The translations under genes were made by a program, and so were the position numbers. Below, one piece after another: positions 51,467-60,130 of a stretch of DNA of 64,000 nucleotides (positions within the stretch are counted from its first letter, which is position 1; each line of letters starts with the position of its first letter). The notes beneath the pieces are model-generated. The model was not told the DNA's origin and ran no database searches. It was given only the letters and a program-made list of their open reading frames with translations. The stretch spans positions 124,001 through 188,000 of the forward strand of contig CAWETE010000005.1 in the NCBI GenBank assembly GCA_963811895.1. Direction: 5' to 3'. Source of the stretch: DASSUW01 sp963811895. Its GTDB lineage: Bacteria; Actinomycetota; Thermoleophilia; Solirubrobacterales; Solirubrobacteraceae.

Positions 51467-52300
51467 TCACACCCTGTCGTTCGCACGGAGCAGGGTGAGC
51501 GCGTTCACGGTGGCCACGCCGCGCCACTCGACGGCGGCCGCAGCGTTCCAGTCGGGCCACGCCACGCGCCAGCCGCCGTCGTCCTGCTGGGCGCGCTCGA
51601 GGGCGTCGAGATCGCTCTGCACGTCGAAGAGGCGGCGGCTGCGGCGACCCGGCAGGGGGGAGAGGTCGAGCGCCGAGGGGTGCTCGGATCCGGGGTCGGA
51701 GGTCGGGATCGGCCCGAGGGCGTCGAGCGCCGCGGTCGCGCGGGCGTCGTCGGGGTGGGCGTCGAGGAAGTGGACGCCGAACAGCACGTCGTAGCCGAGG
51801 CCGATGTCCTCGCCGACGCGTGAGGCGTCGATCTGCGCGATGCGTGCGAACAGGAACTCGTCCGCGTCGGCGAGCCACGGGTGGCTGACGCCCAGGTTGT
51901 GCAGCGCGGCGGCGTTGGCGGCCGTCTGCGTCACCGACGACTCGTCGGAGAACTGCCACCACGGGGCGTGCGGCCCATCGGTCTCGAGCACGAACGGGAT
52001 CCCGCCGTCCTCGCGGGCGATCGTGGCCAGCCAGTCGACGGCGGGGCGGATCATCGGGTCGTCGTGGACGCCGATCTCGTGCAGGATCTCCATCGCGGTC
52101 TGGACGCCGACGGGCTGGCTGGTGGGCGCGCGCATGTCGGGCTCGATCGCGTGGCCGAAGCCGCCGTCGTCGTTGCGGAAGGCGCGTATGGCGTCGAGGA
52201 CGGGCTCCTTCGGCCCGCCGTCGAAGCTGTGCTCGAAGCGGCGGCGCTCGAGGACGCGGGCGTTGGCGTGCAGGAAGCTGCGTGCGGCGTCGAGGTTCAT
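51467..52300 (-). CDS. Terpenoid-cyclase/prenyltransferase-like alpha-toroid protein
   Basis: A 277-residue protein with alternating helical repeats and DDGGFGHAIEP, EDGGIPFVLE and QDDGGWRVAWPDWN, the QW-like motifs of squalene cyclase/prenyltransferase alpha-alpha toroids. It has no catalytic DDTA/DCTAE motif, so enzyme activity is doubtful. ATG overlaps the stop of the AraC gene (ATGA), which suggests that the pair acts together. Confidence 0.7.
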   Translation of the reverse strand: MNLDAARSFLHANARVLERRRFEHSFDGGPKEPVLDAIRAFRNDDGGFGHAIEPDMRAPTSQPVGVQTAMEILHEIGVHDDPMIRPAVDWLATIAREDGGIPFVLETDGPHAPWWQFSDESSVTQTAANAAALHNLGVSHPWLADADEFLFARIAQIDASRVGEDIGLGYDVLFGVHFLDAHPDDARATAALDALGPIPTSDPGSEHPSALDLSPLPGRRSRRLFDVQSDLDALERAQQDDGGWRVAWPDWNAAAAVEWRGVATVNALTLLRANDRV

Positions 52301-52983
52301 GCCGCCATCGTGGCGGGAGCTCGCGCGTCCGTCTTGAACGAAACGGACCTCTCGCCGGCGGGCCCGGCGCCCTCGGCCAGCAGCGCGGCCGGCGGCAGGC
52401 CCGCGAGCCGCGTGCACTCGCGCGTGAGGTGGGCCTGGTCGGCGTAGCCGGCCTCGAGCGCGAGCCGCGCGAGGTCGTCGCCCTCGAGCATCAGGAACCG
52501 CTGGAACCGCAGGACGCGCTCGAGCGTCTTGGGCCCGTACCCGACGGCGTCGAGGAACCGGCGCCGGAGCTGCCGGTCGCCGATCCCGATCGCGGCGCGC
52601 GGCGTGCCGGTGGCGGCCGCGCGGACGAGCGGGTCGGCTTCGCCGCCCTTCCGCAGCACCGCCGCGGCGAGCTCGTGCACGTTCGCGACCTGCGGCGCGT
52701 CCCGCCAGACGTCCTCGAGCGGCACGCTGAGGTCGAGCAGCTCGGCGGCCGGCAGGCCGAGCGCGGCCCCGGCCGCGCCGATGCGGAAGCGCACGCCGAA
52801 GGTCGTGCCGCGGGCGGTCGTGAGGTGCGCGCGGGTGGCGGGCCCGGCGACGTGCAGCTTGCCGTTGACGCTGACGATGTCGACGCAGGCGTCGGGGAGG
52901 ATGCGGTGCGTGCGGTCGTCGCCGTCGTTGATCCAGAGGCAGGCGAGGAGCGGGCCGGTGGTCGGCAGCTCGCGGTAGGCCAT
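52297..52983 (-). CDS. AraC-family regulator
   Basis: A 228-residue regulator. An N-terminal cupin-like sensing domain of the DUF6597 type (HRILPDACVDIVSVNGKLHVAGP, TFGVRFRIGAAGAALGLP) is followed by a C-terminal AraC helix-turn-helix pair (DRQLRRRFLDAVGYGPKTLERVLRFQRFL, LARLALEAGYADQAHLTRECTRLAGLPP). It is coupled to the toroid-like gene. Confidence 0.88.
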   Translation of the reverse strand: MAYRELPTTGPLLACLWINDGDDRTHRILPDACVDIVSVNGKLHVAGPATRAHLTTARGTTFGVRFRIGAAGAALGLPAAELLDLSVPLEDVWRDAPQVANVHELAAAVLRKGGEADPLVRAAATGTPRAAIGIGDRQLRRRFLDAVGYGPKTLERVLRFQRFLMLEGDDLARLALEAGYADQAHLTRECTRLAGLPPAALLAEGAGPAGERSVSFKTDARAPATMAA

Positions 52984-53004
52984 GGGGGCAGGTTAGGGAC
53001 CGGC

Positions 53005-53023
53005 GAACTGCGGCTGGGTAGGG
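53005..53023 (+). repeat. Dispersed 19-bp repeat, copy 2
   Basis: Identical 19 bases (GAACTGCGGCTGGGTAGGG) to copy 1 at 23025-23043. Here it lies in the 121-base gap between the AraC and glpD genes, next to a strong hairpin. Confidence 0.45.
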
Positions 53024-53045
53024 GAAGCCGGTGTATCGGCCGCGC

Positions 53046-53085
53046 GTGTCGACTTTCCCCCGCATACCGACGGGAAAGTCGACAC
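53046..53085 (-). terminator. Perfect 14-bp stem after glpD
   Basis: GTGTCGACTTTCCC and GGGAAAGTCGACAC pair perfectly around a 12-base loop, 19 bases after the glpD stop. It is a likely terminator for the TetR-glpD unit and shields the AraC gene. Confidence 0.6.
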
Positions 53086-53104
53086 AAGCCTCGAACCCGC
53101 CTCC

Positions 53105-54604
53105 CTACAAGCCCGGGGTTCGCGCTACCGCGAGCGCCTCGAGCCCAAGGCGCTCGACGGCCTCGACCACGGCGGACCGCCAAGCCGGCACGAGCCCCGC
53201 CCGCACCCGCCGATCGACGAGGTCCGAAACCGTCAGCGCGAACTCGTGCCGTGCCGCCCACAGCAGCTCGGCGCCGCACACCGGCACGCCCGGCGCCACG
53301 AGCTCGAGCAGCTCCGGGCGGCCGTCGGCGAGCGCGGCGACGGCCGGCGCCTCGGTGCCGTAGCGGCGGACGAGCCGCTCCGGGGCGGCGACGGACCGCA
53401 GCTCGGCGGGCGGCGCGGCGCCGACCAGCGGCAGGCGCGCCGTGCGGCACGGGCGGTCGGTGATCCGGTCGACGACGTCCTGGGCCATGCGGCGGTACGT
53501 GGTCAGCTTGCCGCCCACGATGGCGAGCGCGCCGCTCGGGTCCTCGGCGATCAGGTGGCGGCGCGAGAGGTCGGCGGTCTCGCCGTCGCCCGCGGCGAGC
53601 GGGCGCAGGCCGGCGTAGCGGCCGCAGACGTCGCCGGGGCCGAGCGGGGTGGCGAGCGCGGCCGAGGCGCGGTCGAGCAGCTCGGCCTCCTCGGCCGCGT
53701 CGGGCTGCGGCTCGTCGGCGGGCTCGCCGGGGACGTCGGTGAGGCCGATCGCCACGAGCCCGTCCGAGCGCGGCAGCGCGAAGACCCAGCGGCCGTGCTC
53801 GCCGGGGACGGGGACGTTGACCGCCGCCCGCGGATCGCCCAGCCGCGCGGCCGGCACGAGCAGGTGCGAGCCGCGGCTGGGACGCAGCGACACCGAGGTC
53901 AACGCGTCCGTCCAGACGCCGGCGGCCACGACCGTGTGGCGCGCCCGCACCGTGAAGCCTGCTCCGGTCAGCGTGTCGACGGCCTCGACGCCGTCCTCGC
54001 GCAGCCCTGTGACCTCGGCGTAGGTGACGATCCGCGCGCCGTGGGCGGCCGCCGTGCGGGCCACGGCGACCACCAGCCGCGCGTCGTCCTCGAGCTGGCC
54101 GTCCCAGCTCAGCAGCGCACCGCGCAGGCCGCCCGGGCGCAGGGCCGGAGCGAGCCGGCGCGCCTCCAGAGCGCTCACCCGCCGCGGCGGCGGCAGCAGT
54201 CGCCGGCTCGTGCGAGCGCCGACGCGCAGGCCGTCGCCGACGCGCAGGCCGATCGTCGTCTTCAGAGCTTTGCTTCTTCCGACGGCCTCGTCCAAAGGGA
54301 TCAGGAACGGCAGCGGCCGCGCGAGGTGCGGCGCGATCGTGCGCATGAGCGTCGCCCGCTCGACGGCGCACTCCCAGGCCAGGCCCCACTCGCCGTGCTG
54401 CAGGTAGCGCAGCCCGCCGTGGACGAGCTTGGAGCTCCAGCGGCTCGTCCCGAACGCCAGGTCGCGCCGCTCCAGCAGCGCCACCGACAGGCCACGCGAG
54501 GCGGCGTCCAAGGCCACGCCGGCGCCGGTGATCCCGCCGCCGACCACGACGACATCCACGGCTTCCCCACCTGCGAGCCGTTCGATGGCGGCACCGCGAC
54601 TCAC
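53105..54604 (-). CDS. glpD: FAD-dependent glycerol-3-phosphate dehydrogenase
   Basis: A 499-residue flavoprotein. FAD-binding VVVVGGGITGAGVALDAASRGLSVALLERRD, then FGTSRWSSKLVHGGLRYLQHGEWGLAWE, the GlpD signature, and later IVGGKLTTYRRMAQD. It oxidises glycerol 3-phosphate to dihydroxyacetone phosphate and feeds electrons to quinone at the membrane. GTG start overlaps the TetR stop (GTGA). No glycerol kinase or facilitator is adjacent. Confidence 0.92.
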   Translation of the reverse strand: MSRGAAIERLAGGEAVDVVVVGGGITGAGVALDAASRGLSVALLERRDLAFGTSRWSSKLVHGGLRYLQHGEWGLAWECAVERATLMRTIAPHLARPLPFLIPLDEAVGRSKALKTTIGLRVGDGLRVGARTSRRLLPPPRRVSALEARRLAPALRPGGLRGALLSWDGQLEDDARLVVAVARTAAAHGARIVTYAEVTGLREDGVEAVDTLTGAGFTVRARHTVVAAGVWTDALTSVSLRPSRGSHLLVPAARLGDPRAAVNVPVPGEHGRWVFALPRSDGLVAIGLTDVPGEPADEPQPDAAEEAELLDRASAALATPLGPGDVCGRYAGLRPLAAGDGETADLSRRHLIAEDPSGALAIVGGKLTTYRRMAQDVVDRITDRPCRTARLPLVGAAPPAELRSVAAPERLVRRYGTEAPAVAALADGRPELLELVAPGVPVCGAELLWAARHEFALTVSDLVDRRVRAGLVPAWRSAVVEAVERLGLEALAVARTPGL

Positions 54605-55152
54605 GGCCGCAGGTACCCGTCGACGGCACGGGCCAGCTCGGCCCACGGATCGACCGCGAGCTCACCGTGCGAGGCGAGCACGAAGCCGCGCGCGATCAGC
54701 TCGATGCCGGCCGACAGCACCTCCGGCGAGGCGTCCGTCCGCACCGACCCGTCGCCGGCGGCCAGCGCCTCCGCTCCGGCCGCCACCGCGATCCGCTGCA
54801 TGCCGCCGAGCCGCCGCGTCACGTACGGGAGCAGCAGCTCCGGGTCGACGTCGAGCAGCCGCACGAAGAGCGGGTCGGACGCCAGCGCACGGGAGCCGTT
54901 CACGACCATCGCGACCACGCGCTCGCGCGTCGTCGCGCCCTCGGCGGCCTGCCCGATCAGGCGGCCGAACTCGCGCGTCATCAGCGCGGCCAGCACCGCC
55001 TCGAGGTCCGGATAGCGCCGGTAGAGCGTCATCCGGCTCACGCCCGCGCGCCGCGCCACGTCGGTCACCGTGGTGCGGCGCACGCCCACGGCGAGAACGC
55101 ATTCCCGCGCGGCGTCGAGCAGGCGGTCGTCCTCGCTGTGACGTTGTGACAT
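54601..55152 (-). CDS. TetR-family regulator upstream of glpD
   Basis: A 183-residue regulator with N-terminal helix-turn-helix DAARECVLAVGVRRTTVTDVARRAGVSRMTLYRRYPDLEAVLAALM. ATG at 55152 chosen; a GTG at 55155 precedes it. TACATT lies 10 bases before the ATG. It is translationally coupled to glpD, so it probably controls glycerol or lipid metabolism and itself, through the inverted repeat over its start. Confidence 0.85.
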   Translation of the reverse strand: MSQRHSEDDRLLDAARECVLAVGVRRTTVTDVARRAGVSRMTLYRRYPDLEAVLAALMTREFGRLIGQAAEGATTRERVVAMVVNGSRALASDPLFVRLLDVDPELLLPYVTRRLGGMQRIAVAAGAEALAAGDGSVRTDASPEVLSAGIELIARGFVLASHGELAVDPWAELARAVDGYLRP

Positions 55153-55166
55153 CACTTGTTCAAATG
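55153..55166. promoter_or_regulatory. Inverted repeat at the TetR start
   Basis: CACTTG-TT-CAAATG: arms agree at five of six positions. It lies between the TACATT -10 and the start codon of the TetR gene and 38 bases from valS. It could serve autorepression. Confidence 0.4.
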
Positions 55167-55204
55167 TAACACCTCACCGCGCGATCTAGACTCCGCAACC
55201 CCCC

Positions 55205-57805
55205 ATGAGCATCGATCTCGAGCACCGCACGCGGTACGACCCGGAGGAGGTCGAGTCGCGCGTGCGCACGCGCTGGCTCGACTCCGGGCTCTTCCATCCC
55301 GAGCCGGCCGGGACGGCGGAGGAGAACTACTCGATCGCCATCCCGCTGCCGAACGTCACCGGCGCGCTGCACATGGGGCACGCGCTCAACGGCTCGGTCC
55401 AGGACACGCTGATCCGGCTCGCCCGCATGCGCGGCAAGCGCACGAAGTGGATCTTCGGCACCGACCACGCCGGCATCGGCACCCAGACGCTCGTCGAGCG
55501 CGCGCTGCGCGCCGAGGGCACCAGCCGCGAGGAGCTGGGCCGCGACAGGTTCATCGAGCGCGTGTGGCGCTGGCGCGACCAGTACGGCTCCACCATCGTC
55601 GAGCAGTTCAAGCGCCTCGGCGCCTCGGCGGACTACGAGGACGAGCGCTTCACGCTCGACCCGTCGTACGTGAGCGCGGTCCAGAAGGTCTTCGTCGACC
55701 TCTACGACAAGGGCCTGATCTACCGCGACAACTACATGGTCAACTGGGACCCCGGGTCGCAGTCGGCCATCTCGGACCTCGAGGTCGAGCAGCGCGAGGT
55801 CACCGACACCCTCTACTACGTCGACTACCCGCTCGAGAGCGGGCACGGCTCGCTGACGATCGCCACCGTGCGGCCGGAGACGATGCTGGCCGACACGGCG
55901 ATCGCCGTGCACCCCGACGACGACCGCTACACCCGGCTGATCGGCGAGGTGGCGATCCTGCCGATCGTCGGCCGGCGGCTGAAGATCATCGCCGACGAGT
56001 ACGTCAAGCCCGAGTTCGGCACCGGTGCGCTGAAGATCACGCCCGGCCACGACCCGAACGACTTCGAGATCGGCCGCGCGCACGGGCTCGAGGAGGTCAG
56101 CGTCATCGGCGAGGACGGGCGCATGACCGCGGCCGCCGGCGAGTTCGAGGGCATGCGGGCGCTCGAGGCGCGTGAGGCGGTGGTCGAGAAGCTGCGCGCG
56201 GAGGGGCGGATCGCCCGCGCCGAGCAGTACCGTCACGACGTCCCGTACTCGCAGCGCTCGGGCGAGCGGATCGAGCCGCTGATCTCGCTCCAGTGGTTCA
56301 TGCGCATGGACGAGCTGGCCAGGCCGGCGATCGAGGTCGTCGAGTCCGGGCGCGTGCGGATCCATCCCGAGGGCCAGCGGCGGCGCTACCTGGAGTGGAT
56401 GGAGAACATCCGGCCGTGGTGCATCTCACGCCAGCTCTGGTGGGGCCACCAGATCCCCGTCTGGTACCGCGGCGACGAGACCTACGCCGGCATGGAGCCG
56501 CCCGCCGGCGACGGCTGGGAGCGCGACCCCGACGTGCTCGACACGTGGTTCTCGAGCGGCATCTGGCCGTTCGTCACGCTCGGCTGGCCTGACCAGACGG
56601 CGGCGCTGAAGGCCTTCTATCCGACCGACGTCCTCTCCACGGCGCGCGACATCCTCTTCCTCTGGGTCGCCCGCATGGTCATGTTCGGGCTCGAGTTCGT
56701 CGGCGACATCCCGTTCGACGACGTCTACGTGCACCCGGTCATCCAGGCCCCCGACGGGCGCCGGATGTCGAAGTCGCTCGGCACGGGGATCGACCCGCTG
56801 TACCTGATCGACGGCGGCCCGCGCCCGCCGGTCTTCGCGGAGGGCGGCGAGTTCCCCGCCTACGGCGCCGACGCGGTGCGCTGGGGGCTGCTGGCCAGCT
56901 CCTCGACCCAGGACGTGCGCTTCAACGAGGAGCGCGTCGCCCAGGGCCGCCAGCTCGCCAACAAGCTGTGGAACGCCTCGCGGCTCGTGCTGCTGCGCGT
57001 GCCCGAGGGCGTCGCGATGCCGGAGACGGCGCCCGCGGCCGAGACGGTCGAGGACCGCTGGATCCTCTCGCGCCTGCAGGCCGCCAAGGCCGACGTGGCC
57101 GGCGCCGTCGACCGCTTCGAGTTCCACGTCGCCGCCCTGCGCCTCTACGACTTCGTCTACGGCGAGCTGTGCGACTGGTACCTGGAGATGATCAAGCCGC
57201 GCCTGTACGCGGACGACAACCGCGAGGTCGTCGAGCTGTCGCTGTACGTCCTCGGGGAGACGCTGGCGCTGGCGCACCCGATCATCCCGTTCGTCACCGA
57301 GGAGCTGTGGGACAACGTGCCCGGCGCCGACGGCCTGCTGCTCGTCCACCGCTACCCGGAGCCCGACGAGGCGCTGCGCGACGAGGCCGCCGAGGCCGAC
57401 GTGCGGCGCGCGATCACCGCCACGCAGGAGCTGCGCGGCTGGCGCGACCGCGTCGGCGCCGCGGCCGGCAAGGCCGTTCCCGCGCGGCTCGAGGCCGAGG
57501 GCTACGACAGCACGGCCGAGCACATCGCCCGGCTCGCGCGCGTCGAGTGGTCGTCCGACGGCGGCGAGCCGGTCGCGACCGTCGGCGTCCCCGGGGGCAG
57601 CATCCTCGTGCTCGCCTCCGAGGCGGTCGACGTCGAGGCCGCGGCCAAGCGCGCCGAGGCCCAGCGCGCGACGCTCGAGAAGGAGATCGCCCGCGCCGAG
57701 GGCAAGCTCGCCAACCAGGGCTTCGTGGCCAAGGCTCCGCCGGAGGTCGTCGAGAAGGAGCGGCGCAAGCTCGAGGAGCTCAAGCGGGAGCTGGCCGACC
57801 TGTGA
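55205..57805 (+). CDS. valS: Valyl-tRNA synthetase
   Basis: An 866-residue class I synthetase. HIGH-type motif PNVTGALHMGHALN near residue 50, KMSKS-type DGRRMSKSLGTG near 525, an editing domain (~190-330; ETMLADTAIAVHPDD), anticodon-binding helices and the C-terminal ValS coiled coil (ARAEGKLANQGFVAKAPPEVVEKERRKLEEL). TAGACT 12 bases before the ATG and no Shine-Dalgarno suggest a very short leader. It heads the valS-folC block. Confidence 0.97.
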   Translation: MSIDLEHRTRYDPEEVESRVRTRWLDSGLFHPEPAGTAEENYSIAIPLPNVTGALHMGHALNGSVQDTLIRLARMRGKRTKWIFGTDHAGIGTQTLVERALRAEGTSREELGRDRFIERVWRWRDQYGSTIVEQFKRLGASADYEDERFTLDPSYVSAVQKVFVDLYDKGLIYRDNYMVNWDPGSQSAISDLEVEQREVTDTLYYVDYPLESGHGSLTIATVRPETMLADTAIAVHPDDDRYTRLIGEVAILPIVGRRLKIIADEYVKPEFGTGALKITPGHDPNDFEIGRAHGLEEVSVIGEDGRMTAAAGEFEGMRALEAREAVVEKLRAEGRIARAEQYRHDVPYSQRSGERIEPLISLQWFMRMDELARPAIEVVESGRVRIHPEGQRRRYLEWMENIRPWCISRQLWWGHQIPVWYRGDETYAGMEPPAGDGWERDPDVLDTWFSSGIWPFVTLGWPDQTAALKAFYPTDVLSTARDILFLWVARMVMFGLEFVGDIPFDDVYVHPVIQAPDGRRMSKSLGTGIDPLYLIDGGPRPPVFAEGGEFPAYGADAVRWGLLASSSTQDVRFNEERVAQGRQLANKLWNASRLVLLRVPEGVAMPETAPAAETVEDRWILSRLQAAKADVAGAVDRFEFHVAALRLYDFVYGELCDWYLEMIKPRLYADDNREVVELSLYVLGETLALAHPIIPFVTEELWDNVPGADGLLLVHRYPEPDEALRDEAAEADVRRAITATQELRGWRDRVGAAAGKAVPARLEAEGYDSTAEHIARLARVEWSSDGGEPVATVGVPGGSILVLASEAVDVEAAAKRAEAQRATLEKEIARAEGKLANQGFVAKAPPEVVEKERRKLEELKRELADL

Positions 57806-59010
57806 GCACCTGGCGCCTCGAGGACGCCGAGGCCCACCTGCTCTCGCTCGAGCTCTTCGGCATGCGCTTCGGGCTCGAGCGCATGCGCCGCCTGCTGACG
57901 GTGCTGGGCAGCCCGCAGGAGCGCTTCCGCGCCATCCACGTGGTCGGCACCAACGGCAAGTCGTCGACCGCGCGCATGACGGCGGCGCTGCTCGAGTCCC
58001 ACGGCGTGCGCACCGGGACATTCCTGTCCCCGCACCTGACCACCTTCGCCGAGCGGATCCGGATCGGCGACGCCGACCTCGGCGCCGAGGTCTTCGGCGC
58101 GGCCGTCCAGGGCGCCGCCGCGGCCGCCGCCAAGGTCGACCGCACGCTCGAGGAGGACGACCGCGTGACGCAGTTCGAGCTGCTGGCCGCGACCGCGTTC
58201 GCGGAGTTCGCCCGCCAGGGCGTCGAGGTCGCCGTCGTCGAGGCGGGCCTCGGCGGCCGCCACGACGCCACCAACGTGCTCGGCGCTCCGGTCGTGGTGC
58301 TCACCAACGTCGGCCTCGAGCACACGCGCTGGCTCGGCCCGACGGTGCCCGACATCGCGCGCGAGAAGCTCGCCGTCGTGCGGCGCGGGGCGACGCTCGT
58401 CACCGGTCCGCTCGACGCCGAGGTGCGCGAGCTGGCGGCCAAGACGGGCGCCACCGTCGTGCCCGCCCCGCCGGTCGAGGCCGGCCCCGCCGGCTACCAG
58501 CACGGCAACTTCGCCGTGGCGGTGGCCGCCGCGCGCGCCCTGCACGGGGAGCTCGACCCGGCGCGGGTGGCCGACGTCGCGGCGCGGGTGAGGGTCCCGG
58601 GGCGGATGCAGGTGATGGCCGAGGAGCCGCTCACCATCTACGACGGCGCCCACAACCCGTCCGGCATGCAGGCGCTGGTCGACGCGCTCGACGTGGACGA
58701 GTTCGTCGCCGTGGTGTCGATCCTCGACGACAAGGACGCCGCGGGCATGCTCCGGGCGCTGTTCGGGAAGACGGCGGGAGCCGTGTTCACGCGCTCCCTC
58801 CACCCGCGCGCGCTGTCCCCCGCGACGCTCGCCTCGCTGGCCGAGCAGCTCGGCGGCCCCGCGTCCGAGATCGTTCCCGATCCGCATGCGGCCGTGGCGC
58901 GCGCGCAGGAGCTGGCGGGCCCGGGCGGCGCCGTCCTGGCCACCGGCTCGATCTACCTCGTGGCCGACCTGCTGGGCGAGCCGGGGCGCCGGAGGGCGTC
59001 CGCGCTGTGA
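57802..59010 (+). CDS. folC: Folylpolyglutamate synthase / dihydrofolate synthase
   Basis: A 402-residue Mur-ligase-type enzyme. P-loop HVVGTNGKSSTARM (GTNGKSS), LSPHLTTFAERI, EAGLGGRHDATNVL with the metal-binding region, and the C-domain IYDGAHNPSGMQAL. It adds glutamate to folates and may make dihydrofolate. GTG start overlaps the valS stop (GTGA), the usual actinobacterial valS-folC pairing. Confidence 0.93.
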   Translation: MSTWRLEDAEAHLLSLELFGMRFGLERMRRLLTVLGSPQERFRAIHVVGTNGKSSTARMTAALLESHGVRTGTFLSPHLTTFAERIRIGDADLGAEVFGAAVQGAAAAAAKVDRTLEEDDRVTQFELLAATAFAEFARQGVEVAVVEAGLGGRHDATNVLGAPVVVLTNVGLEHTRWLGPTVPDIAREKLAVVRRGATLVTGPLDAEVRELAAKTGATVVPAPPVEAGPAGYQHGNFAVAVAAARALHGELDPARVADVAARVRVPGRMQVMAEEPLTIYDGAHNPSGMQALVDALDVDEFVAVVSILDDKDAAGMLRALFGKTAGAVFTRSLHPRALSPATLASLAEQLGGPASEIVPDPHAAVARAQELAGPGGAVLATGSIYLVADLLGEPGRRRASAL

Positions 59011-59123
59011 ACGATCGCGGGCCGAGCCTGTTCGCCATGGTGGCCGTCGTGGCGGTGGTCGTGGCGCTCGTGATCCTGGTCTTCTTCGCCATCGGATTCG
59101 GGCTCGGCCGGGCTTTCCTGTAA
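59007..59123 (+). CDS. Small single-span membrane protein, 38 residues
   Basis: GTG start overlaps the folC stop (GTGA). The product is VNDRGPSLFAM followed by a run of Val, Ala, Leu, Ile and Phe of ~20 residues (VVAVVVALVILVFFAIG) and a short FGLGRAFL tail. Too short for most gene finders, but position and clean hydrophobic segment support it. In many actinobacteria a DUF4233 membrane-protein gene sits between folC and ndk; this may be a shorter stand-in, which I cannot prove. Confidence 0.6.
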   Translation: MNDRGPSLFAMVAVVAVVVALVILVFFAIGFGLGRAFL

Positions 59124-59149
59124 CCCCTCCGTCTACGATTCACTTGGCA

Positions 59150-59707
59150 ATGCCCCTCTTCGGCATCTTCGGGATCACGAACGACAGCCTGAACACGGCC
59201 GTCAACGTGCTCCTCCTCGTGCTGGTCGTCGTCTGGTTCGCGCTCATCTTCTGGACGTACGCGGACGCCCGCCGCCGGATCGACGATCCGATGCTGGTGG
59301 CCTGCGCCACCGCGGCCTCGCTGTTCCCCTTCGTGGGCACGATCGTGTACCTGATCGTCCGCCCGCCGGAGTTCGTGGACGACGTGCGGCTGCGCGAGCT
59401 CGAGATGACCGCGGCCGAAGCTCGGCTGGCCCAGCTCGACTATCAGCTGTGCCCGCACTGCGACTTCGAGATCAAGGCCGACTACCTGCGCTGTCCGAGC
59501 TGCATGCGCAAGCTGAAGGAGCGCTGCTACTCGTGCGGCAAGCCGGTCGACCCGGCATGGAAGCTGTGCCCGTACTGCGAGGCGGAGATGGAGACCCCGC
59601 CGCCGCCGCAGGCCACGCGCAGCCGTCGCCGGCGGTCGAAGACGACCGACCAGCCGACGGTCGCCGCCGAGGCGATAGAACCTGAGCCCGAGCGCCAGCG
59701 GCGCTAG
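59150..59707 (+). CDS. Membrane protein with double zinc ribbon
   Basis: A 185-residue protein. Two N-terminal transmembrane helices (TAVNVLLLVLVVVWFALIFW; DPMLVACATAASLFPFVGTIVYLIV), then a cytoplasmic double zinc ribbon: CPHCDFEIKADYLRCPSC and CYSCGKPVDPAWKLCPYC (four CxxC pairs), and a basic tail (SRRRRSK). TACGAT lies 10 bases before the ATG. Function unknown; the ribbon suggests protein or nucleic-acid contacts at the membrane. It sits between the folC unit and ndk. Confidence 0.8.
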   Translation: MPLFGIFGITNDSLNTAVNVLLLVLVVVWFALIFWTYADARRRIDDPMLVACATAASLFPFVGTIVYLIVRPPEFVDDVRLRELEMTAAEARLAQLDYQLCPHCDFEIKADYLRCPSCMRKLKERCYSCGKPVDPAWKLCPYCEAEMETPPPPQATRSRRRRSKTTDQPTVAAEAIEPEPERQRR

Positions 59708-59725
59708 GCGGACGAAAGGACAAAC

Positions 59726-60130
59726 GTGGACAGGACCCTGATCCTGGTCAAGCCGGACGCCTTCGCGCGCGGGCTGACCGGCGAGATCATCCAGCGCTTC
59801 GAGAACAAGGGCCTGAGGATCGCCGCCCTGCAGCACATGACCATGAGCGAGGCGATCGCCAAGCAGCACTACGCCGAGCACGAGGGCAAGCCGTTCTTCG
59901 GCGAGCTGGTCGAGTTCATCACCTCCGGCCCGCTGGTGGCGATGGTGCTCGAGGGCGAGCAGGCCGTGGCCGCCGCGCGCCAGGTGATCGGCGCCACCAA
60001 TCCTGTCGAGGCCTCCCCGGGCTCGATCCGCGGCGACTACGCGATCGCGGTCGGCCAGAACATGGTCCACGGCTCGGACTCGGACGAGTCGGCGGCGCGC
60101 GAGGCGAAGCTGTTCTTCCCGAACCTCTGA
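59726..60130 (+). CDS. ndk: Nucleoside diphosphate kinase
   Basis: A 134-residue kinase of normal length. TLILVKPDAFARGLTGEII starts the fold and the phospho-His lies in NMVHGSDSDESA. It moves phosphate between nucleoside triphosphates and diphosphates. GTG start with AAAGGA upstream. The stop overlaps the probable CTG start of maf (CTGA). Confidence 0.97.
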   Translation: MDRTLILVKPDAFARGLTGEIIQRFENKGLRIAALQHMTMSEAIAKQHYAEHEGKPFFGELVEFITSGPLVAMVLEGEQAVAAARQVIGATNPVEASPGSIRGDYAIAVGQNMVHGSDSDESAAREAKLFFPNL

